64,000 bases of DNA from CAVSWT01 sp963731745 (GCA_963731745.1 CAVSWT010000029.1:18810-82809); one strand, 5' to 3'; positions 34,504-44,690 are shown, numbered from the stretch's first letter. Notes: generated from the letters alone by a model not told the origin. A program made the numbers and translations.

Positions 34504-35508
34504 TTAATCAGATACTTCATCTGCTTCGGGCACCTGTATATTGTAATTTTCCTTTAAATATTTTGTAAGTTTTTTGTCATTCATTATTTCTTCAGCAAAA
34601 GGATTAGAATTCTGCCAGCCGGTTTTTTTATTCAGCCTATAATTTTCTAATCTTCTTATGCTGATCTCACAAAATATAGGATCAATGTCTGTAGTAAAAC
34701 ATCTTCTATCTAAAATCTCAGCAGATAATAAAGTTGTACCTGAATGTGAAAAAAAATCCAACACTATTTCATTTTGTCGACTGCTAGCTTCAATTATTCT
34801 ATTTATAGATTTCAATGGTTTTTGTGCATAACATCCGTTTACATTTTCTTCCATTCTATAAAAAACTTGTTGAATATCAACCCAAACATTGCCAGCCCGG
34901 ATATTTTCGGATTTACTTCTTTCTAAATTGTTAGTTTCTTTGCCGTTAACTTTTTTGTAGTATCCATTAAGGATTTTTGGAATATCAGTATATTCAGCGT
35001 CAACAAAAAAATCCGGAGAACCTTTTAAATAATATAAAAGTTCCTGTCGTATTGCCATCCAATTTTTTTGTGTTCCATAGCCTCTTTGATTCCTCATCGT
35101 AATGAAACTTCGCGATTTAAACCCGCTTTCTTTCATCATTAGAATAAAATCAGCTAAAGGCTGAAAATGATTATTTTGATCTGCACCAAGCCAGATATAT
35201 AATGATGAATTTTCACCTAAATATAAAAATGAATTATTTATCCACAGCTTTGACCATGAAATAAAATTTTCAATTTCTCTTTCCTGAAACGCTACAAAAT
35301 TATAAGGTGGATCATGAATAGCTAAAACAGAAGAATTGCCATCCAATAAATTTTTAATGTTAGAATTGTCAGAACAATCGATACAGCCAACTTTATGTTT
35401 AGCTTCCGGGTCAATCCAGATATCGTTTTCTTTTAGACGACAATATTGTAATAACATTTCTCTAAGTTTTGCATCGTCGTCTATCCTTGGTAATGGAAAA
35501 TTTACCAT
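34504..35508 (-). CDS. Orphan DNA methyltransferase, N4/N6 amino type
   Basis: About 334 residues from ATG 35508, chosen because it lies five bases after the ymdB stop; a TTG at 35532 would overlap. Motif IV DPPY (IHDPPYNF, about residues 66-69) comes before the SAM-binding motif I (LDFFSHSGTTLLSAE), giving the beta-class order. Motif I has FFSHSGT instead of the usual FxGxG, a mild deviation. IRAGNVWVDI and EKPL-like QKPLKSINRII fit known adenine/cytosine-N4 enzymes. No restriction enzyme is adjacent, so it is solitary and may be regulatory. Confidence 0.82.
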   Translation of the reverse strand: MVNFPLPRIDDDAKLREMLLQYCRLKENDIWIDPEAKHKVGCIDCSDNSNIKNLLDGNSSVLAIHDPPYNFVAFQEREIENFISWSKLWINNSFLYLGENSSLYIWLGADQNNHFQPLADFILMMKESGFKSRSFITMRNQRGYGTQKNWMAIRQELLYYLKGSPDFFVDAEYTDIPKILNGYYKKVNGKETNNLERSKSENIRAGNVWVDIQQVFYRMEENVNGCYAQKPLKSINRIIEASSRQNEIVLDFFSHSGTTLLSAEILDRRCFTTDIDPIFCEISIRRLENYRLNKKTGWQNSNPFAEEIMNDKKLTKYLKENYNIQVPEADEVSD

Positions 35509-35512
35509 AAAA

Positions 35513-36316
35513 TTATTTAGCTTTTTTTTCAAACTCAGGGAAAGTTATTCTTTCTACTTCCAAAGTTTTTCCTGATTCATAATCTACTTTAAAAAACATT
35601 CCGCTAAGATGAACATCATCAACCGCCGTTTCATATCTCTGTGGAGTTTGAAATATAAATCTATTTAAAGCTGCGACTGTTTTCATACCAATTACGGAAT
35701 CATATGGTCCGGTCATGCCCACATCAGTTATGTATGCCATACCTTTTGGGAAAATTCTTTCATCAGCGGTTTGCACATGAGTATGTGTTCCGACTAAAAC
35801 ACTGATTCGTCCATCCAGGTGCTGCCCCATTGCCATTTTTTCTGCTGTGGCTTCAGCATGAAAATCAAGAAAAATTACCTTTGTTTCGTTTTGTAATTTT
35901 GGAACTATCCAATCTGCACATTTGAATGGACAATCAATTGTAGCCATGAATGTTCTGCCCTGCATATTCAGCACAGCAACTTTCCCCTTTTTAGTTTCAG
36001 CAATATGATAACCATTCCCATAGGTGCCTTTAGGATAATTTAATGGACGCAGAGCACGTGGCTCAGCTTTTAAAAAATCTTGTGATTGATATTTATCCCA
36101 GGTATGATTTCCTCCAGTAATTACATGTACACCAAGATCAAATAAAATCTTTCCTTCTTTTTCAGTGCATCCTTTTCCGTCAGAAACGTTTTCACCATTT
36201 GCGATTACTAAGTCGGGTTTATATTTTTGAATTAAACTTGGAAGCCATGTTTCAACTAAAGTTAATCCGGGCTTTCCTATAATGTCGCCGATAAAAAGTA
36301 TATTAATTGTGGACAT
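35513..36316 (-). CDS. YmdB-family metallophosphoesterase
   Basis: A 267-residue protein of the YmdB/TIGR00282 family. The metal-binding motifs are GDIIGKPG, NGENVSDGKG, GGNHTWDK, FLDFHAEATAEKMAMG and GTHTHVQTADE, all present and in the right order. Bacillus YmdB is a 2',3'-cyclic nucleotide phosphodiesterase affecting motility and biofilm choice. It is the first gene of a minus-strand run ymdB, DNA methyltransferase, folD, deoC; in many bacteria it sits beside rny or folate genes. Confidence 0.9.
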   Translation of the reverse strand: MSTINILFIGDIIGKPGLTLVETWLPSLIQKYKPDLVIANGENVSDGKGCTEKEGKILFDLGVHVITGGNHTWDKYQSQDFLKAEPRALRPLNYPKGTYGNGYHIAETKKGKVAVLNMQGRTFMATIDCPFKCADWIVPKLQNETKVIFLDFHAEATAEKMAMGQHLDGRISVLVGTHTHVQTADERIFPKGMAYITDVGMTGPYDSVIGMKTVAALNRFIFQTPQRYETAVDDVHLSGMFFKVDYESGKTLEVERITFPEFEKKAK

Positions 36317-36463
36317 AAAACTCGCTTTTTTGGTTTGAAATATATTTATAAATGAAGTAAATAAAAAGAAAATGCATAATTGGTTCTCTGAAATGATTAG
36401 AATTATGGTTGGGTATTAAATTTTTATTTTGATAGTATAAATAGTAAATAATAAATTAACACA

Positions 36464-38194
36464 ATGGATTACGAGAAAATATTTTCTACCCCAATAGACG
36501 AAGCAAACTTTTGTGTTTTTGATGTTGAGACTACCGGCTTATCACCTTTCAAAAATAAAATTATAGAAATTGCAATAGTAAAAGTTTCAAAATTAAAAAT
36601 AACAAAGACATTCCATTCGTTCATTAATCCTGGCAGGCAAATACCATTCTTCATTACAAATTTAACAGGCATAAGTGATGATGATGTTTATGACGCTCCA
36701 TTCTTTGATGAAATAGCAGATCAAATTGTAGATTTTATAGGAGACGATATTTTAATTGCTCACAATTTAGCCTTTGACCAAAGCTTTATCAAAGCCGAGC
36801 TGCGAAATTGTAATAAAGAAAAAATCAGCAATCCAGGCGTTTGTACCGTTAAATTAGCAAGACGGTTATATCCGAATTTAAAAAGCAAATCACTCGGTTC
36901 AGTGGTTTCTCATTTAAGATTAAAAAATAAAGGCGCTCACAGAGCAATAAGCGATGCTGAAGTTACAGCAAAAGTATTAATTAAAATGTTAAAGACATTA
37001 AAAGAACAACATGAGCTTATAATTGTTGAAGAGCTTATCAGTTTCCAGCACTTCCCTACTCCGCAAATTGAAAAATTAAAATTAAATAAAAAACTTAGTG
37101 AAGATATAATTTCATTACCTGATGCTCCAGGTAATTATTATTTTTTAAATTCGAAAAATGAAATAATATACATAGGCAAAGCTAAATCACTTAAGAACAG
37201 AGTTAAATCCTACTTCTCTTCCAACGCTCCAAGAAAAGCAAAAAAAATAGTTAAGCAAGCTTCAAGATTAAAAATTGAAATAACAAATACTGAGTTAACA
37301 GCCTTACTTTCAGAAGCGGAATCAATAAAATTAAAAAATCCTAAACACAATACTCAATTAAAAGATTATGGAAATAAATACTTTTTAAGAATTAAATCCA
37401 CAGAAAATTTTCCAACAATAGAAATATGTAATTATTTTGATTTTGATGGCAATGATTATTTTGGACTATTCACAACAAAGAAAAAAGCACTAAAAGTTTT
37501 CGAGATGGTGAATAAAGCATTTGCCATTCGTGAATGTGACGACAAAGAATTTGGAAAACACTCGGGCTGCTTTTTAGCCAATATAGAGCGCTGCACCGCA
37601 CCTTGTTTAAATGATGATAAGCTTTTGTACGCTGAAGAACTTTTAAAAGTATATGAATTTTTATATGGGAAAAATCAATTTGCTTTAACCAGGTTAATAA
37701 ATAAAATGAAGTATTTCTCAGATCTTGAAAAATATGAACGCGCTGCTGAAATGAAAGAGTTAATTGATTTAATTCTAGCACAAACACATAAATCTTCCTT
37801 ACTTGCTGAACCTGTAAATTCAGCCAATGTTTTATTTGAAGTAAATGGAGGATTTCAATGCGATTATTTATTAATGATTGAAGGCAAAATTTTTATTAAG
37901 AATAATCCGCTAAAGCATCAGGATAATTTTGAAGTTGTTTTGGATGATTATTTTGAAAAAGTGCATCAGTTGAACAAACTTCCCACCGAAGAAGATCTTG
38001 AAAAAATGAAAATTACTTTAAATTGGCTTATTAAAAATCGTAATAAAGTAAGAATATTTTATTTAAAGAATTATCAAAGCAAAAGTGAACTGTATTCAAA
38101 CTTAACACAAAACAGAAATTGGAGCAATTCAAGTTTTCAATCTGAATTTGATATTAAGAATTTTATAGATACCGATGTAATTAAAGAATACTAA
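36464..38194 (+). CDS. DnaQ-type exonuclease fused to UvrC/Cho-like GIY-YIG nuclease
   Basis: 576 residues. Residues 1-175 are a DEDDh 3'-5' exonuclease: DVETTGL (D19, E21), AHNLAFD, and HRAISDA with the catalytic His and Asp. Residues about 200-300 are a GIY-YIG nuclease as in UvrC (DAPGNYYF, IIYIGKAKSLKNRVKSYF, LLSEAESIKLKNPKHN). A UvrC-like Cys region (HSGCFLANIERCTAPCL) follows. The RNase H and HhH halves of UvrC are absent, so it is not a full UvrC. This DnaQ-GIY-YIG architecture is known in several phyla and is thought to act in DNA repair like Cho. Confidence 0.9.
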   Translation: MDYEKIFSTPIDEANFCVFDVETTGLSPFKNKIIEIAIVKVSKLKITKTFHSFINPGRQIPFFITNLTGISDDDVYDAPFFDEIADQIVDFIGDDILIAHNLAFDQSFIKAELRNCNKEKISNPGVCTVKLARRLYPNLKSKSLGSVVSHLRLKNKGAHRAISDAEVTAKVLIKMLKTLKEQHELIIVEELISFQHFPTPQIEKLKLNKKLSEDIISLPDAPGNYYFLNSKNEIIYIGKAKSLKNRVKSYFSSNAPRKAKKIVKQASRLKIEITNTELTALLSEAESIKLKNPKHNTQLKDYGNKYFLRIKSTENFPTIEICNYFDFDGNDYFGLFTTKKKALKVFEMVNKAFAIRECDDKEFGKHSGCFLANIERCTAPCLNDDKLLYAEELLKVYEFLYGKNQFALTRLINKMKYFSDLEKYERAAEMKELIDLILAQTHKSSLLAEPVNSANVLFEVNGGFQCDYLLMIEGKIFIKNNPLKHQDNFEVVLDDYFEKVHQLNKLPTEEDLEKMKITLNWLIKNRNKVRIFYLKNYQSKSELYSNLTQNRNWSNSSFQSEFDIKNFIDTDVIKEY

Positions 38195-38196
38195 AT

Positions 38197-38748
38197 CTAA
38201 TTTATACTTTGTTTCTTTTTTTGTTCATCTTTAAAAATATTTTTTCTTTTTGGAGCCCACTTTTTCAGAAAAGTCATCACTTTATTTTTATCATGCCCTT
38301 TACCTGATTCAAGTTTACCAGTGTCCTGAGAATGAATTAGCTTCCCAGTATTATCCAATACAAACAAATGAGGGTACCCTGGAATTTTTGGAAACTGAGA
38401 TAATACTTTTTCATTTTTATTTTCAGGACTGTAGTTAACTTTTACAACAACATAATTATCATACATATACTTTGATAGATCAGGGTTATTTGCAAATAAA
38501 CTGTCCAACCGATGACACCAGATACACCACTCACCGCCAACATCAAGCAATATTCTTTTATTATTTTTTTTAGCTTCAGCAATTGCATTATCTATATCTT
38601 TCTGCGCATCTCTATCCGGATCGAATTTATGGGGTTCATGAATTTCATTTTCCTTTAAATTTTCAGCTTCTACTTTTTTATTCTGGGCATTAATGAATAC
38701 AACGCAGCTTACCAGCAAGGCTATTATAATTAGAAATCTTACAAACAT
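38197..38748 (-). CDS. Exported thioredoxin-like protein
   Basis: 183 residues with a signal peptide (IIALLVSCVVFINA) and a thioredoxin fold whose active site is WCIWCHRLD (CxxC). The conserved cis-Pro lies in IPGYPHLFVLDNTG. This is the thioredoxin_7/DUF255-like form that attacks or reduces disulfides in the periplasm. The end is basic (KKWAPKRKN). It is convergent with the DnaQ-GIY-YIG gene, two bases apart; no cytochrome-maturation genes are near. Confidence 0.85.
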   Translation of the reverse strand: MFVRFLIIIALLVSCVVFINAQNKKVEAENLKENEIHEPHKFDPDRDAQKDIDNAIAEAKKNNKRILLDVGGEWCIWCHRLDSLFANNPDLSKYMYDNYVVVKVNYSPENKNEKVLSQFPKIPGYPHLFVLDNTGKLIHSQDTGKLESGKGHDKNKVMTFLKKWAPKRKNIFKDEQKKKQSIN

Positions 38749-38876
38749 TCAATCTCCGGAATTTATTATATAATTTTTATAAAATTAAGAAAATATACTA
38801 AAAATTCAGTGCGAATAAATCTACATAATTTTTTATTTTTAAGCCTAATTTTTTACGCTTTTAATTCGGAGATAAA

Positions 38877-41495
38877 ATGTATTTCTTCAGATATTTAACT
38901 GTCATCATTTTATTCTTGTTTTGCATTACTCTCAATGCTAAAGAAATTCCCACATACAATTCCGGGAAATTTATAGATGAGTGGCTAATGATTGGCCCTA
39001 TAGGTTTAAAACTACCTGCATTGGTTAAAGATACGGCTTCCGCTTTAAAATCATTTTTAAGTTTTGAAAATTTTGATACAGATAAAATCGAACCAAAAGA
39101 TGGTGATGAATTTAATTGGGATAAAACTTTACATTTAAAATGGAAAAAGATGAAGTCGAATTTTGGAGAAATAAATTTCAAAGCCGATACAAATATCACT
39201 TCCCCGCAGGAAGTATATTTAGTTACTTATTTAAATGCTGACAGATGGCTTAAGACGAAGGTTGAGATAAAATCTTGTCAGCCGTTTGAATTATTTTTTG
39301 ACGGTGAAATGGTTGCTTCTAATGCGACGTTTAAATCAGATCAAAATGATACCGCAAATTGTGAAACAGATAAAAAAACAAATGAGTTAAAAATTGAAAA
39401 AGGAAAACACACATTAATTTTAAAATCTTTAAAAGTTAAACCAGATGAAGTTGATTGGAAAATTGAAGCTTCGTTAATAATTGATTCAACTTTTAATGAA
39501 CAAGATATTAAATCAACTATTTCACCAACAAAAACCACTGCAATTTCTAATCTGCTGGATGATCCCAAGATAAGTTCCGTTTCCATTTCTCCTGACGGCA
39601 AATTAGCGGCGGTTCAGATTTCTCAAATCACAAATAACGGCGGTTCAAAAGACGGTTGGTTAGAAATTTTTAATACCGAAAATGTTTCACATTATCAAAC
39701 ATTTAAAGGCGGAACAAATATTTCGTCTGTTTCATGGTATCCAAATGGGGAAAAATTTTCTTACATAACCACCGAGAAAAATAAAACAACTTTATGGTTA
39801 GATGATTTAGAAAATGGAAATGTGATAAAATTATTAGATGACGTTGAAAACTTTGGTGAATACAAGTGGTCGCCTACAGGTGATTTTTTGATTTATTCAA
39901 TTACGCAAAAGCCTAAAGAGAATAAAACAGGCTTAATAAAAGTAAATGAATTAGAAGATAGACTTCCCGGCTCTGCAGATAAATCATTTTTGTATGTTTT
40001 AAATTATCCTGATTTGACTAAATACAGATTAACTGCGGGTCCTGCTTCTACTTCAATTAATGATATAAGCAAAGATGGGAAAAAGATATTATTCACGACT
40101 TCAGGATATGACTATACCAAACAGCCATATTCTTATTCAAGTTATTTCATTCTTAATCTGGATAACATGAAAGTAGATTCTCTGTTTACTGAATTTTGGA
40201 GCCGAACTGCGCAATTTTCTCCTGACGGTTCAAAAATATTAATAACTGGAGATCAAGAATTATTCAATAATGCTGCAGTAACAACTTCGCCCAATCAAAT
40301 ACCAAATCGATATAATACACAAGCTTTCATATATGATTTAACTACCAAAGCAGTTGATCCAATAACTAAAAACTTTAATCCTGAAATAGAATCGGCTTAT
40401 TGGAATAGTCACGATAATAATATTTACTTTAGAACAAGAGACAAGACATATAAAAATGTTTATCAGTTTAATACTGATTCTAAACAATTTAACAAAATAA
40501 ATCTGCCGGCTGAAGTAATTACTTCAATTGATTTTTCTTTAGAAAGTTCAAACGCAATTTTCGAAGGTTCAAGTTCCACAACTCCAAATATGGCTTATGT
40601 TGTGGATCTGAATAATCAAAAATCAAAACTAATTTATAATCCTAATAAAGAGTCATACAAAAATATTAAACTCGGCAAAACCGAAGAATGGACTTTTAAA
40701 AATGACAGAAATGAAAATGTAGATGGATTGATTTATTATCCCCCGGATTTTGATAGTTCTAAAACATATCCATGCATTGTTAATTACTACGGCGGTACGC
40801 TGCCGATTGAAAGAAATTTTGAAGGAAGATATCCACAAAACTTATGGGCTGCTAATGGATATATTGTTTACATTTTGCAGCCAAGTGGAGCAGTAGGTTA
40901 CGGACAAAAATTTGCAGCGTATCATGTAAATGATTGGGGAGAAAAAACAGCAGAAGAAATAATTGAAGGGACTAAAGAATTTCTTAAATCACATACATTT
41001 GTGGATTCAACTAAAATTGGATGTATCGGAGCATCTTATGGCGGATTTTTAACAATGAATTTGTTGACTAAAACAAATATGTTCACAACTGCAATTGCTC
41101 ATGCGGGTATAAGTTCACTTGCTGGATATTGGGGCGAGGGTTACTGGGGATATACTTACAGTGCAGGCGCCACAGCCGGAAGCTTCCCATGGAATCGGAA
41201 AGACATTTATGTAGACAGAAGTCCTTTATTTAATGCAGATAAAATTTCAACTCCAATTTTACTGCTGCATGGAACAGCAGATACAAATGTACCAATTGGT
41301 CAATCAATTCAAATGTTTACAGCGTTGAAATTACTTGGTAAAAAAGTCGACTTTATTGAAATCGAAGGTCAAAACCATCATATACTTGATTATAAAAAAC
41401 GTACATTGTGGACTAAAACAATCATAGCATGGTTTGATAAGTATTTAAAAGATCAGCCAGAATGGTATAACGATCTATATCCAAAAGAAGAATGA
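38877..41495 (+). CDS. Exported S9 family (prolyl oligopeptidase-type) serine peptidase
   Basis: 872 residues. A signal peptide (ILFLFCITLNA) is followed by an unusual ~180-residue beta-rich N-terminal domain (WLMIGPIGLKLP) and a seven-bladed TolB/WD-like propeller region with SISPDGKLAAVQIS, WYPNGEKFSYI and WSPTGDFLIYS. The C-terminal alpha/beta hydrolase holds the triad Ser720 (GASYGGF), Asp802 (GTADTNVP) and His834/835 (QNHHILD). It is most like the DPP4/acylaminoacyl-peptidase group. Probably periplasmic, degrading short peptides. The stop overlaps the next ATG by four bases (ATGA). Confidence 0.9.
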   Translation: MYFFRYLTVIILFLFCITLNAKEIPTYNSGKFIDEWLMIGPIGLKLPALVKDTASALKSFLSFENFDTDKIEPKDGDEFNWDKTLHLKWKKMKSNFGEINFKADTNITSPQEVYLVTYLNADRWLKTKVEIKSCQPFELFFDGEMVASNATFKSDQNDTANCETDKKTNELKIEKGKHTLILKSLKVKPDEVDWKIEASLIIDSTFNEQDIKSTISPTKTTAISNLLDDPKISSVSISPDGKLAAVQISQITNNGGSKDGWLEIFNTENVSHYQTFKGGTNISSVSWYPNGEKFSYITTEKNKTTLWLDDLENGNVIKLLDDVENFGEYKWSPTGDFLIYSITQKPKENKTGLIKVNELEDRLPGSADKSFLYVLNYPDLTKYRLTAGPASTSINDISKDGKKILFTTSGYDYTKQPYSYSSYFILNLDNMKVDSLFTEFWSRTAQFSPDGSKILITGDQELFNNAAVTTSPNQIPNRYNTQAFIYDLTTKAVDPITKNFNPEIESAYWNSHDNNIYFRTRDKTYKNVYQFNTDSKQFNKINLPAEVITSIDFSLESSNAIFEGSSSTTPNMAYVVDLNNQKSKLIYNPNKESYKNIKLGKTEEWTFKNDRNENVDGLIYYPPDFDSSKTYPCIVNYYGGTLPIERNFEGRYPQNLWAANGYIVYILQPSGAVGYGQKFAAYHVNDWGEKTAEEIIEGTKEFLKSHTFVDSTKIGCIGASYGGFLTMNLLTKTNMFTTAIAHAGISSLAGYWGEGYWGYTYSAGATAGSFPWNRKDIYVDRSPLFNADKISTPILLLHGTADTNVPIGQSIQMFTALKLLGKKVDFIEIEGQNHHILDYKKRTLWTKTIIAWFDKYLKDQPEWYNDLYPKEE

Positions 41496-42289
41496 AAAAA
41501 GAAGCATTAAATAATAAACTTAAAAATATTTTAAATGATAATACTTCAGGTTCAATCGAATTGTTAACTAAGCTTAATTATTTATTACTGCTATGTTATA
41601 ATGATTCAGAAGTAGTTGATAAGATTATTGATGCTTCAGTACATCACTTTGATGATTTCCAAAAAATAAATAAATATTTAGAGCAAGTTAAATTATTAAA
41701 TAAAACTAAAAATCGAGATAGACTTAAATCATTTTTAAGTGAGTACCCGGAGAAAATAAAAAATCAAAATGAAGCCATATACAATAATGCTAATACAATA
41801 TTAAATGGTATTAATTCGATTTTAACTATATCAAATAGTAAAACAGTTTTTGAAGTTTTGAAAAGATTTTCCAAGATCAATAAAAAACTAAAATTATTCA
41901 TTTGTGAAAGCCGCCCTAAAAATGAAGGCAGAATACTTACAAAATTATTTTTAAAAGAAAATGTTAAGTGCGAATTTATATTAGATGCCATGCTTCCCCA
42001 TTTCATTGCTAAAGTAGATGCGGTTATAATTGGCGCAGATAAAATTTTAAAAAATGGAAATGTCATAAATAAAATCGGAAGTTTAAATGCGGCGCTTCTT
42101 TGCCAAGAATATAAAAAACCATTTTATGTAATTACATCAAACGATAAGTTTTCAACTAATAATAATTTTAAATTGAAGCAAAAAGATGCAAATGAAGTTT
42201 GGAGTAATTCAAATAAAAATCTAAAAATTAATAATTTCTACTTCGAAATAATTGATAAAAAACTAATTACAAAATTAATAACTAACTAA
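41492..42289 (+). CDS. IF-2B (eIF2B-alpha/MtnA/R15P-isomerase-like) family protein
   Basis: 265 residues. The C-terminal Rossmann-like half shows the family pattern: FICESRPKNEGRILTKLF, AVIIGADKILKNGNVINKIGSLNAAL and KPFYVITSNDKF, which include the conserved Arg-Pro of the substrate pocket and the GAD motif. MtnA is longer and has an NxxD motif not seen here. The N-terminal helical half is weakly conserved. Possible role: isomerase of a sugar-1-phosphate, or an uncharacterised archaeal-like member. It is translationally coupled to the S9 peptidase, an unexpected pairing. Confidence 0.75.
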   Translation: MKKEALNNKLKNILNDNTSGSIELLTKLNYLLLLCYNDSEVVDKIIDASVHHFDDFQKINKYLEQVKLLNKTKNRDRLKSFLSEYPEKIKNQNEAIYNNANTILNGINSILTISNSKTVFEVLKRFSKINKKLKLFICESRPKNEGRILTKLFLKENVKCEFILDAMLPHFIAKVDAVIIGADKILKNGNVINKIGSLNAALLCQEYKKPFYVITSNDKFSTNNNFKLKQKDANEVWSNSNKNLKINNFYFEIIDKKLITKLITN

Positions 42290-43624
42290 ATTGCAATAAG
42301 CTCTCTGCTCTTTCTATTAAATCTGTAAGTAAGAAGCAATGCTGATGAAGTGAGTCCGAGTAATAATCCAATCCATATTCCAAGCACTCCAATTTTAAAA
42401 TTAAAACCTAATAAATAACCCACCGGTAATCCGATTATCCAGTAAGAAATAAAAGTAATCATTGTTGGAATTTTTACATCTGTTAAGCCTCTTAAAATTC
42501 CTAATCCAACTGCTTGAACTCCATCTGAAATTTGAAAAAGTGCAGCAATAATCAATAGTGATGATGCAATTTCAATTACTTTTTGATCTTGAATATACAA
42601 GGAAGGAAGTAAATTCCTCATCAAAATAAAAATTATTCCGGCGGTAATCATTATAAAACTTCCAGAAAGTAATGCAGTAAAACCTGCCCGCCTCACTTCT
42701 TCAATATTTTGCCTGCCAACAGCATTGCCAACTCTAATACCGCCTGCTGTCGATATTCCTAATACAGCCATGTAGGAAATTGAAGCGAGGTTAATAGCAA
42801 TCTGATGAGCAGCTAATTGTTTTGCGCCCAGCCAGCCTATCATTATGATAGCAAAAGAAAACGCTCCGATTTCAAAAAAATATTGAAATCCGCTTGGCAA
42901 ACCCAGCCTTAATATTTTTTTAATGATTGGGAAATTTATATTTCTGAAATGAAAGTTTACATCATATATTTTATATTTTTCTTTCTTCATCACGTAAACC
43001 ATTAAAGCTAAACCCATAAATACTCTGCAAAATAATGTTGAAATTCCCGCGCCATCCAGACCTAATTCAGGCATTCCAAGTTTACCAAAAATAAAAACCC
43101 AGTTTCCAAATACATTAACAATATTCGCAAGCAAAGTAACAACCATTGCAGGTTTAGTATAAGATAACCCTTCAATAAATTGTTTGTATGATTGAAACAG
43201 CATTAAAGGGAACACCGAAACTGACAATATTTTCATATAGGCTTCAGCGTAAGCAACAACAGCTATCGGCTGATTTAAATATTTTAATATATCTGCGAAC
43301 AGATAAATAATAATCACCAATAATACACCTAACGCTAAATTGATTAACAATGATTGTCTGAAATAAATGCCGCACTGCTCAAAACGTTTTGCACCTACTG
43401 AAATTGCAACTAATGGGGTAACAACCTGTGAAACACCAAGACCAATGATTATTATTAAAAAAAATAAACTGTTCACCAATGCGGCTGCGGCTAATGGAAC
43501 TGCGCCTAATTTCCCAACCATCAGGCTGTCAACAACTCCCATCATTATTATGCCCAGTTGGCCTAATAATCACTGGATACGCTAAATGGAATGTTTGTTT
43601 TATACTTTCTTTAATGCTTATCAT
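42286..43624 (-). CDS. MATE family efflux transporter (frameshifted near the N terminus)
   Basis: A multidrug and toxin extrusion pump with about 12 TM helices. The readable frame from ATG 43545 lacks the first ~27 residues: MATE proteins start about one helix earlier. Those residues are present in another frame from ATG 43624 (SIKESIKQTFHLAYPVII). Removing one A at about 43564 joins them as YPVIIGQLGIIMMGVVDSLM, a normal MATE helix 1. Other family features are VDSLMVGKLGAVPLAAAAL, GVSQVVTPLVA and RVGNAVG. It uses an ion gradient to export cationic drugs; its stop overlaps the convergent IF-2B gene by four bases. Confidence 0.85.
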
Positions 43625-43753
43625 GTTAGATTAAATTGCAATATAAATTTAGATTAGAAATTTAAGGAAAAAGAATGGCAGTAAAGTAAAATTAAATTAA
43701 TATTTATGTCATAAATAAATGATTCATAAATAATATAAATTTAATTAACTATT

Positions 43754-44605
43754 CTAGGCTGCACTTAATAAACTTTTTATATGAGGTAACTGTTTACGAG
43801 TTGCTTCTGCCCCGCGTTCGATAATTTGAGGAATTTTATGGACGTCAAACATAGATAATGATTCTTCAAACTCAGGAATAATAGTAAATATTTCCGAGTG
43901 ATGTGCAAGATTGTTAAACGCAAATGAAGATTTCAAAATGTTGTTCATGTAAATTGCTGTCATTTGTTCCTGGACAGCCGTTAAGGAACGAAACCGTTTC
44001 CGGTAATCAATTGAAAATCCCATTCCTATAATTATGTCGGCACCATTCTGAATTGCAGTATCAATCGGAAATGGATCAGAGGCGGCCCCATCAACTAGAA
44101 GTTTACCATCAATTTCCCATGGCGGAAAAATTAATGGCAATGCAACACTTGCACGAATAGCATCAAATAGTTTTCCACTAGATAGTGAAACTTTTTCGCC
44201 ATTCATCATATCAGTAGCAACAACGACAAATTGTTTCTTAAGATCTGAAAATGTTTTATTCTGAAAAATATCGGTTAACCTGGAATTTAAAATCGAATCA
44301 TCAACTAACCCGCTTCTTTCGGTAAATTTAAGAGTACCATCTTTAGATGCTTTTAAATTGATAATATAATCTTGCATTAACTCTGTAGTCCATGTTCTTT
44401 CAGACCACATTTTAATTTCTTCAACACTCATACCTAATGCGATGCCGGCACCATATATACTGCCTGCGCTGCAGCCAACAACCATATCGACCTGAATATT
44501 TTCTTCAACAAGAATTTGCCACATGCCTATTGATGCGGCACATTTTATTGCGCCAGAGCCGATTACTAATGTAATTCCTTTTTTTGTACCGCTATCTGAA
44601 ACCAT
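43754..44605 (-). CDS. Patatin-like phospholipase, RssA type
   Basis: 283 residues. The oxyanion loop is GSGAIKC (16-22; the usual motif ends in Gly), the nucleophile is Ser46 in GCSAGS and the catalytic Asp is D172 in VDGAASDP, giving a Ser-Asp dyad. No signal peptide, so probably cytoplasmic or inner-membrane-associated. The family hydrolyses acyl groups from phospholipids. It is third in an operon-like run after a SpoIIE phosphatase and a STAS protein, 85 bases downstream of the latter, so its expression may follow the stress switch. Confidence 0.85.
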   Translation of the reverse strand: MVSDSGTKKGITLVIGSGAIKCAASIGMWQILVEENIQVDMVVGCSAGSIYGAGIALGMSVEEIKMWSERTWTTELMQDYIINLKASKDGTLKFTERSGLVDDSILNSRLTDIFQNKTFSDLKKQFVVVATDMMNGEKVSLSSGKLFDAIRASVALPLIFPPWEIDGKLLVDGAASDPFPIDTAIQNGADIIIGMGFSIDYRKRFRSLTAVQEQMTAIYMNNILKSSFAFNNLAHHSEIFTIIPEFEESLSMFDVHKIPQIIERGAEATRKQLPHIKSLLSAA

Positions 44606-44690
44606 AAATTTTACAGCCTTTATTTTAAATTGAAATTAAATGTCATAAAAAAGTAATTTACTTCATCTCTATTATATATCTAAAATATTT

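Noticed and set aside
34504..35508. Restriction-modification system
   Set aside because: Neighbours on both sides are housekeeping genes (ymdB and folD); there is no endonuclease candidate.
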